Origin: Candidatus Latescibacterota bacterium
GTDB taxonomy: Bacteria > Latescibacterota > 4484-107
Direction of reading: 5' to 3'
Assembly (NCBI GenBank): GCA_030613045.1
Contig: JAUWMS010000191.1
Span: 1 to 5,898 of the forward strand
Length of the DNA stretch: 5,898 nucleotides
A program made the position numbers and the translations under genes. The notes under the pieces were generated by a model, which worked only from the letters and a program-made list of their open reading frames with translations, was not told where the DNA came from and did no database searches. Shown here in pieces: positions 1 through 3,688 of this stretch. Positions within the stretch are counted from its first letter, which is position 1. Each line of letters opens with the position of its first letter.

Positions 1-141
1 GAGATGGTGATGCCTGGGGACAACGTGCAGATGGAAGTGGAGTTGATCATGCCGATCGCGATGGAGCGGGAGCTGAGGTTTGCTATTCGTGAGGGGGGTC
101 GAACCGTGGGAGCCGGCGTGATCAGCAAAATTATCGAATAA
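1..141 (+). CDS. tuf: Elongation factor Tu, C-terminal end (partial)
   Basis: The window opens in frame within the last 46 codons of EF-Tu, the GTPase that delivers aminoacyl-tRNA to the ribosomal A site. What is seen is the end of beta-barrel domain 3. It carries the [11 protein letters not shown] strand, then [20 protein letters not shown] and the family's usual ending [10 protein letters not shown] before a TAA stop. The [15 protein letters not shown] block is close to the family consensus; the ERE stretch replaces the more usual E-x-G. The 5' part lies outside the window, so start, promoter and copy number cannot be judged. Its position directly upstream of rpmG, trnW and secE is a common bacterial arrangement, and no clear terminator follows, so read-through into rpmG is plausible. 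Confidence 0.97.
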   Translation, partial: EMVMPGDNVQMEVELIMPIAMERELRFAIREGGRTVGAGVISKIIE

Positions 142-155
142 CCTTGGCAAGACAC

Positions 156-214
156 CGATTGGCGAGTCGTGCGTGCGGGATTTTGCGCAATCGCCGATTG
201 TCCATTAACCAATC
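156..214 (+). repeat. Overlapping inverted repeats between tuf and rpmG
   Basis: A 10-nt arm at 156-165 (CGATTGGCGA) can pair with 191-200 (TCGCCGATTG), with two G-U pairs and a 25-nt loop. The same segments also carry a direct repeat, CCGATTG, at 155-161 and 194-200. CCAATC at 209-214 can pair with GATTGG at 157-162 (six pairs), and its last five bases with GATTG at 196-200. The pairings exclude one another and end just before the rpmG ribosome binding site. No T-tract follows, so this is not a canonical terminator. Any regulatory role is inference. Confidence 0.35.
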
Positions 215-226
215 AGGGAGAGGAAT

Positions 227-379
227 GTGGCTCGAGATCTGGTTACCCTGGCTTGCGAAGGGTGCAAGCAACGAAACTATTCTACGACCAAAAGCAGGCG
301 GCTTCACCCGGATCGCATCCAACAGAAGAAATACTGCCGCTTTTGCCGGAAGCATACGATTCATAAAGAGACCCGTTGA
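227..379 (+). CDS. rpmG: 50S ribosomal protein L33, zinc-ribbon form
   Basis: A 50-residue protein of the L33 family, a small large-subunit protein near the E site. It begins at GTG 227 ([20 protein letters not shown]) and ends HKETR before TGA. Two CxxC pairs, C10/C13 and C37/C40, mark the zinc-binding (C+) form. The [16 protein letters not shown] ending is typical, and the length matches the usual 49-55 residues. A purine-rich Shine-Dalgarno stretch (GGGAGAGGA, 216-224) precedes the GTG. An ATG at 225 overlaps the start but is in another frame and does not encode L33. It lies 85 nt after tuf and 12 nt before tRNA-Trp. The gene is easily missed because it is short and uses GTG. Confidence 0.96.
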   Translation: MARDLVTLACEGCKQRNYSTTKSRRLHPDRIQQKKYCRFCRKHTIHKETR

Positions 380-391
380 AGGACAGGGGAC

Positions 392-468
392 AGGCCTGTA
401 GCTCTAATGGCTAGAGCGCCGGACTCCAAATCCGGATGATGGGGGTTCAAGTCCCTCCAGGCCTGCCA
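392..468 (+). tRNA. trnW: tRNA-Trp, anticodon CCA, 3' CCA encoded
   Basis: A full cloverleaf can be drawn. The acceptor stem is AGGCCTG (392-398) with CAGGCCT (458-464), seven Watson-Crick pairs. The D stem is GCTC/GAGC (401-404, 414-417). The anticodon stem is CCGGA/TCCGG (419-423, 431-435) around loop CTCCAAA, with anticodon CCA at 426-428. The variable loop is five bases, 436-440. The T stem is GGGGG/CCCTC (441-445, 453-457, one G-U) around TTCAAGT. Discriminator G465, expected for bacterial tRNA-Trp, is followed by a genomically encoded CCA. The gene sits between rpmG and secE with no promoter of its own that I can see, so it is probably cut out of a mixed mRNA/tRNA transcript. Confidence 0.97.
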
Positions 469-492
469 GCGTGCCGATGGATTGCTTCAAAA

Positions 493-505
493 GGAGAAAA
501 CCTCC
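493..505 (+). promoter_or_regulatory. secE ribosome binding site within a small hairpin
   Basis: AAGGAG at 491-496 is the best Shine-Dalgarno near secE, nine bases from the GTG at 506, and it decides the start. GGAG (493-496) can pair with CTCC (502-505) around AAAAC, which would hide the site directly before the start codon. Four pairs are marginal in stability. Confidence 0.5.
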
Positions 506-694
506 GTGTTCGGAAAGATGCTGAAGTTCATAAAAGAAGTAAAGGTGGAAATGGGGAAAGTGTCCTGGCCCACGCGGGAAGAGTTGATCAGCTCAACAGC
601 GGTGGTGGTCGTGGTATCCCTTATGTTTGCGGTCATTGTTGGTGCTCTGGATACCCTTCTTATGTTGCTCGCTAAATCGCTTTATGGAAGTTGA
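506..694 (+). CDS. secE: Preprotein translocase subunit SecE
   Basis: SecE is the essential small subunit that clamps the SecY channel in the inner membrane. The 62-residue product has the family layout. A cytoplasmic amphipathic helix (about residues 4-18, KMLKFIKEVKVEMGKV) is followed by the hallmark WPT motif at 21-23 with TREEL. A single hydrophobic span follows at about 31-56, rich in Val and Leu. This is the short one-span form found in most bacteria, unlike the three-span E. coli protein. GTG 506 is chosen because AAGGAG lies nine bases upstream. An in-frame TTG at 482 would add eight residues but has no ribosome binding site. The gene follows tRNA-Trp by 37 nt and precedes nusG by 20 nt, the usual secE-nusG pair. 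Confidence 0.95.
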   Translation: MFGKMLKFIKEVKVEMGKVSWPTREELISSTAVVVVVSLMFAVIVGALDTLLMLLAKSLYGS

Positions 695-714
695 CCCACT
701 CGGGAGATAAGCTT

Positions 715-1257
715 TTGGAGAAGCGTTGGTACGTGGTGCATACCTATTCGAGCCATGAAAATAAGGTGAAGAACTACCTAGAGAATGCGATTGCAGCCTC
801 CGGAATGGATGATCGAATCAGTCGCGTGGTGATCCCCCTCGAAAAGGTGGTGGAAATGAGAGGCGGGAAGAAGAAGAACATCTCGAGGAAGTTTTTCCCA
901 AGCTATGTGTTGGTCGAGATGGAAATGGCGAGAGATACGTGGCATCTCGTAACCAATACGCCCGGCGTAACAGGTTTTGTGGGGGTGGGCGACAAACCCC
1001 AGCCTCTCAAAACTTCCGAGGTGGAGCGGATATTGGGTCGGATTGAGGGCGATAAGACCTCAAGGGGAACGGTTGAGATTCCCTTTGAAGTGGGTGAACA
1101 CGTTAAGGTGATTGATGGGCCGTTCAGCGATTTCACCGGCGTGGTGGATGAAATCAGCCCGGAGCGCAGGAAGATCAAGGTGATGGTCAGTATCTTTGGG
1201 AGAGCGACTCCGGTCGAGTTGGATGTATTGCAGGTAGAGAGCATAGGGGAGCAGTAA
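715..1257 (+). CDS. nusG: Transcription termination/antitermination protein NusG
   Basis: NusG binds RNA polymerase, suppresses or promotes pausing, and links it to Rho or to ribosomal protein S10. The 180-residue product starts MEKRWYVVHTYSSHENKVKN and ends VESIGEQ. The NGN domain (about 1-115) contains the RKFFPSYVLVEMEM strand and WHLVTNTPGVTGFVG. The KOW domain (about 127-178) contains GEHVKVIDGPFSDFTGVVDE and the usual FGRATPVEL segment. TTG 715 is preferred because GGGAG (702-706) is eight bases upstream and the protein then begins as NusG normally does. TTG 691, which overlaps the secE stop, would add eight residues without a well-spaced ribosome binding site. Two serines, at residues 13 and 63, sit where glycine is usual (TYSG, FFPGY). 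Confidence 0.96.
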   Translation: MEKRWYVVHTYSSHENKVKNYLENAIAASGMDDRISRVVIPLEKVVEMRGGKKKNISRKFFPSYVLVEMEMARDTWHLVTNTPGVTGFVGVGDKPQPLKTSEVERILGRIEGDKTSRGTVEIPFEVGEHVKVIDGPFSDFTGVVDEISPERRKIKVMVSIFGRATPVELDVLQVESIGEQ

Positions 1258-1283
1258 AAAAGCGTGGATAAGGAGGTTTTGAG

Positions 1284-1712
1284 GTGGCTAAAAAAGTGGT
1301 GGCAACGATCAAGCTGCAGATTTCGGCGGGTAGCGCCACGCCAGCCCCGCCTGTGGGCCCGGCTTTGAGCCAGCATGGGTTGAACATTATGGAGTTCTGT
1401 AAGGACTTCAATGCGCGAACTCAATCTCAGAGTGGCCTTATTATCCCAGTCGTGATCACGGCCTATGCGGACCGCTCTTTTTCGTTTATAACGAAGACCC
1501 CCCCCGCGGCAGTCCTGTTGAGGCGGATTGCGGGGCTTGAGAAGGGATCCGGAGAGCCGAATCGGACGAAGGTGGGAACGGTGACGTTGGATCAGGTGCG
1601 GCAGATCGCAGAGCAGAAGATGCCGGATCTCAACGCCGTGGATGTGGAAGCGGCGATGCGGATGATTATGGGTACCGCACGGAGTATGGGGCTGGTTGTA
1701 GAACAACAATAG
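1284..1712 (+). CDS. rplK: 50S ribosomal protein L11
   Basis: L11 binds the GTPase-associated region of 23S rRNA at the base of the L7/L12 stalk and is part of the thiostrepton site. The product has 142 residues, the normal length. The N-terminal domain shows [14 protein letters not shown], then [20 protein letters not shown], with the drug-contacting prolines P22, P23 and P26 present. The C-terminal RNA-binding domain shows [22 protein letters not shown] and GTARSMG. Residue 29 is Ser where PALGQ is the usual sequence. GTG 1284 is fixed by a strong TAAGGAGG (1269-1276) seven bases upstream. The gene starts 26 nt after nusG and is followed by rplA, the classic L11-L1 pair. Confidence 0.97.
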   Translation: MAKKVVATIKLQISAGSATPAPPVGPALSQHGLNIMEFCKDFNARTQSQSGLIIPVVITAYADRSFSFITKTPPAAVLLRRIAGLEKGSGEPNRTKVGTVTLDQVRQIAEQKMPDLNAVDVEAAMRMIMGTARSMGLVVEQQ

Positions 1713-1748
1713 GCTTGATGCTTGGGGATTGGTGAGAGGAAACCGGTT

Positions 1749-2459
1749 ATGAAGCGGAGTAAAAAATATAAAGAGAACCTGGAAAAGATAGATCGCACGC
1801 AGCGATATGCGTTGAGCGAAGGCATTCAGCTTCTGAAGACCTTTGGAAACAGTGGCTTCAATGAGACCGTGGAGTTGTCGCTCAAGTTGGCGTTGGATAC
1901 CCGACATTCGGATCAGCAGGTGCGTGGGACTGCGGTGCTTCCTCACGGCACGGGAAAGGTAGTGAGGGTGCTTGTGCTCACTCAGGGTGAGCCTGCGCGC
2001 GAAGCCGAAGAGGCGGGCGCGGATTTTGTGGGTTCGGACGAGTATATTCAGAAGATTCAGGAGGGCTGGCTGGATTTCGCCGTGGCGATTGCTACCCCCG
2101 ATATGATGCGGGGGGTGGGGAAATTGGGACGGATCTGGGGGCGGCGCGGACTGAGGCCCCATCCGACGCGCGGGACGGTCACGCAGGACGTGGCGAAGGC
2201 CGTTCGGGATGCTAAGGCTGGCAGAATCGAGTTTCGGACGGATCGGGGAGCGAACCTCCATGTGCAGATCGGCAAGCTGTCGTTTTCGGCGGAGCAATTG
2301 GAAGAAAACAGCCGCACCTTCATGGATACCATTATGCGACTACGTCCTTCCGGAGCCAAAGGGCAGTATATCAGTTCGATGACGCTGTCTTCGACGATGA
2401 GTCCGGGGATCCGGGTGGATCAGCAGGCGATTATGACGGAGATGCGGCAACGAGGGTAG
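1749..2459 (+). CDS. rplA: 50S ribosomal protein L1, with divergent signature motifs
   Basis: L1 forms the mobile stalk that handles exit-site tRNA, and in many bacteria it represses its own L11-L1 mRNA. The product has 236 residues, the usual length, beginning MKRSKKYKENLEKIDR. Typical blocks are FNETVELSLKL, RGTAVLPHGTGK, DMMRGVGKLGRI, GTVTQDVAKAVRDAKAGRIEF and AKGQYISSMTLSSTM. The signature usually read as GPRGLMPNPK is here GRRGLRPHPT (residues 131-140). The Thr-Met-Gly RNA-binding triad is Thr-Met-Ser (216-218). There is no indel, so a frameshift is not the cause. ATG 1749 follows GAGAGGA (1735-1741) at seven bases. An in-frame ATG at 1722 would add nine residues unlike the family's N-terminus. 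Confidence 0.95.
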   Translation: MKRSKKYKENLEKIDRTQRYALSEGIQLLKTFGNSGFNETVELSLKLALDTRHSDQQVRGTAVLPHGTGKVVRVLVLTQGEPAREAEEAGADFVGSDEYIQKIQEGWLDFAVAIATPDMMRGVGKLGRIWGRRGLRPHPTRGTVTQDVAKAVRDAKAGRIEFRTDRGANLHVQIGKLSFSAEQLEENSRTFMDTIMRLRPSGAKGQYISSMTLSSTMSPGIRVDQQAIMTEMRQRG

Positions 2460-2583
2460 CTTGACGGAGTGCCTGTGATTTCAAAGCGTTTAACTCTTTC
2501 TGAAAATGTTTTTGATTTCTTGTCCGCACGCACCTTCGTGGGAACGAGAGATTCTTAATTGGTTATGCAGAGGGCTGGGAGCT
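2460..2583 (+). promoter_or_regulatory. Probable rplJ mRNA leader (L10 autoregulatory type)
   Basis: The 124-nt gap before rplJ is long for this tight cluster and looks structured. TTCGT (2535-2539) and ACGAG (2544-2548) form a five-pair stem, one of them G-U, capped by the GNRA loop GGGA. ACC (2532-2534) with GGT (2561-2563), and GCA (2526-2528) with TGC (2566-2568), can close an outer helix around TCTTAATT (2552-2559). In many bacteria the L10-L12 complex binds a leader here to repress translation of rplJL. The position and the CTTAAT...GCAG elements resemble that leader as I remember it. An AT-rich stretch (2479-2520) lies upstream. TTGACG at 2461 has no matching -10 at normal spacing. No covariance search could be run. 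Confidence 0.5.
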
Positions 2584-3072
2584 ATGCTGAAGTCGGAAAA
2601 AGAGGCTGTTGTGGAATCGTTGGCGGATATGTTCTCGAAGGCCGAGGGTATCTATCTGACCAATTATAAGGGGATGGACGTGGCTTCCGTCACGGAGTTG
2701 AGGGGACGGTTGAGGGCTGCGTCGGCCTCGTATCGGGTGGTGAAGAACACCCTGGCACGATTGGCGCTCGAACGGAGCGGGAAGGAGATGCTGAAGGATT
2801 TTTTCGAGGGGCCTATCGGCGTCGTGGTCGCGTCCGGGGATGCCATTGTTCCGGCGAAGATTTTGGCGGACTTTGCCAAAGAAACCCAACGTCCCGAGAT
2901 CCGGGGAGCCTATCTGGATGCTCGTCTATTCACTCCGGAGGAAGTGGTGGCTTTGGCCGCGCTGCCCTCTAAGGACGAGTTGTTGACCCGGGTGGTCCGG
3001 GGAGTGCAGTCGCCTCTGAGCGGCTTGGTGGGGTGCCTTTCGGGAATGCTTCGAAATGCGGCAGGCGTTTAG
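2584..3072 (+). CDS. rplJ: 50S ribosomal protein L10
   Basis: L10 anchors L7/L12 dimers to the ribosome at the base of the factor-binding stalk. The product has 162 residues. The N-terminal rRNA-binding domain shows YLTNYKGMDVASVTELRGRLR and SYRVVKNTLARLAL (about 24-62), then GPIGVVVASGD (77-86) and PEIRGAYLD. A C-terminal helix follows (about 130-160, LPSKDELLTRVVRGVQSPLS). The tail after LPS is about as long as in E. coli L10, which suggests two L12 dimers per L10. ATG 2584 gives the normal family start MLKSEKEAVVESL. An in-frame ATG at 2506 would add 26 unrelated residues and run through the leader. Purine-rich AGAGGG (2569-2574) and GGGAG (2577-2581) precede the start. Confidence 0.95.
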   Translation: MLKSEKEAVVESLADMFSKAEGIYLTNYKGMDVASVTELRGRLRAASASYRVVKNTLARLALERSGKEMLKDFFEGPIGVVVASGDAIVPAKILADFAKETQRPEIRGAYLDARLFTPEEVVALAALPSKDELLTRVVRGVQSPLSGLVGCLSGMLRNAAGV

Positions 3073-3133
3073 CGAGCGGTGGTGGAGTCTAAAGAAGGTT
3101 GATTTTATAGTTCACTAAGTTCATTCGCCTTAG

Positions 3134-3165
3134 GTACAAGACCGAACGTCGTGGGTCTTGTGCCG
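3134..3165 (+). repeat. Strong stem-loop between rplJ and rplL
   Basis: GGTACAAGACC (3134-3144) and GGTCTTGTGCC (3155-3165) form 11 continuous pairs, one of them G-U, around a 10-nt loop (GAACGTCGTG). Only a weak TCTTT follows, so a full intrinsic terminator is unlikely. It lies 29 nt before the rplL start in a 122-nt gap. It could act as an RNA-processing site, a stability element or a partial attenuator that helps L12 outnumber L10; these roles are inference. The stem itself is directly visible. Confidence 0.75.
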
Positions 3166-3194
3166 TCTTTAAGCGGAGAGATGGAGGATTACTC

Positions 3195-3575
3195 ATGTCA
3201 GATAAGGGGAAGATCGAAGAGATTTTGGCTTCAATCGAGCAGTTGACGGTGTTGGAGTTGCACGAGTTGGTGAAGGCTTTGGAGGAAAAGTTCGGGGTGA
3301 GCGCGGCGGCACCGGCAGTTGTACAAGCCGTGGGCCCGGCGGCGACGGAGGAGGTCGAGGAGCAAACGGAGTTCGATGTCATTCTCAAGGAGATCGGGGC
3401 CAAAAAGATCCAGGTGATCAAAGTGGTTCGGGCCGTCACCGGTCTGGGGCTGAAAGAGGCGAAGGCCGTGGTGGACGAAGCTCCGAAGGCGGTTAAAGAA
3501 GGCGTATCGAAGGAGGAGTCCGAGGAGATTAAGGCGAAGTTAGAAGAGGTGGGCGCTACGGTGGAAGTCAAGTAG
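3195..3575 (+). CDS. rplL: 50S ribosomal protein L7/L12
   Basis: L7/L12 is the multi-copy stalk protein that recruits and stimulates translational GTPases such as EF-Tu and EF-G. The 126-residue acidic product has the three expected parts. An N-terminal dimerisation and L10-binding helix pair spans about 4-33 ([20 protein letters not shown]). A flexible Ala/Val/Glu-rich hinge spans about 35-55. The globular C-terminal domain spans about 57-126, with [31 protein letters not shown] and the ending [14 protein letters not shown] 3195 follows GGAGGA (3183-3188) at six bases. It is separated from rplJ by a stem-loop and from rpoB by an inverted repeat, so its expression may differ from that of both neighbours. 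Confidence 0.98.
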   Translation: MSDKGKIEEILASIEQLTVLELHELVKALEEKFGVSAAAPAVVQAVGPAATEEVEEQTEFDVILKEIGAKKIQVIKVVRAVTGLGLKEAKAVVDEAPKAVKEGVSKEESEEIKAKLEEVGATVEVK

Positions 3576-3580
3576 AAAGG

Positions 3581-3677
3581 CAATGAACAATGAACGATGA
3601 ACAATATCCCGCCCCGCCGCCCGGTGGGTGAGGGGCGGAAGAGTATTACTCATTGATCATTCCTCATTGTTCATTAT
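3581..3677. repeat. Long inverted repeat of ATGANNA heptads before rpoB
   Basis: The left arm has three tandem heptads, ATGAACA, ATGAACG, ATGAACA (3583-3603). The right arm, read on the minus strand, has four: ATGAACA, ATGAGGA, ATGATCA, ATGAGTA (3674 down to 3647). The arms pair as 12 perfect base pairs (3582-3593 with 3664-3675), then two mismatches, five pairs, one mismatch and four pairs. Inside lies a GC-rich hairpin, CCGCCCC (3609-3615) with GGGGCGG (3632-3638), extended by GCCC/GGGT. No T-run follows. The element fills the 113-nt rplL-rpoB gap and ends beside the rpoB ribosome binding site (AAGGAG, 3679-3684). It looks like a dispersed intergenic repeat or a transcript-processing or attenuation structure. 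Confidence 0.8.
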
Positions 3678-3688
3678 GAAGGAGTGCG

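Noticed and set aside
144..401. Open frames of 65-85 codons around rpmG in other frames
   Set aside because: They overlap L33, which is identified with certainty in its own frame, and run into the tRNA gene.
691..714. NusG start at TTG 691 overlapping the secE stop
   Set aside because: There is no spaced ribosome binding site and the extra residues are not NusG-like; TTG 715 with GGGAG fits better.
903..2297. A 464-codon open frame on the minus strand across nusG, rplK and rplA
   Set aside because: It lies antisense to three clearly identified genes, resembles no family I know, and is explained by codon bias of the + strand genes.
2461..2494. TTGACG after rplA as a -35 box for a promoter driving rplJ
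   Set aside because: No acceptable -10 at 16-18 bases; the nearest AT-rich hexamer is about 22 bases away. A promoter remains possible but is not supported.
2506..2583. A 26-residue N-terminal extension of L10 from ATG 2506
   Set aside because: The added residues do not match L10 and would overlap the structured leader; ATG 2584 gives the normal N-terminus.
3089..3604. A 171-codon minus-strand open frame over rplL
   Set aside because: It is Ser/Thr/Ala-rich translation of the reverse of rplL and its flanking repeats, with no support as a gene.
3609..3638. GC-rich hairpin before rpoB as an intrinsic terminator
   Set aside because: The stem is followed by AAGAGTATTACTC rather than a T-run, and rpoB must be transcribed through it.
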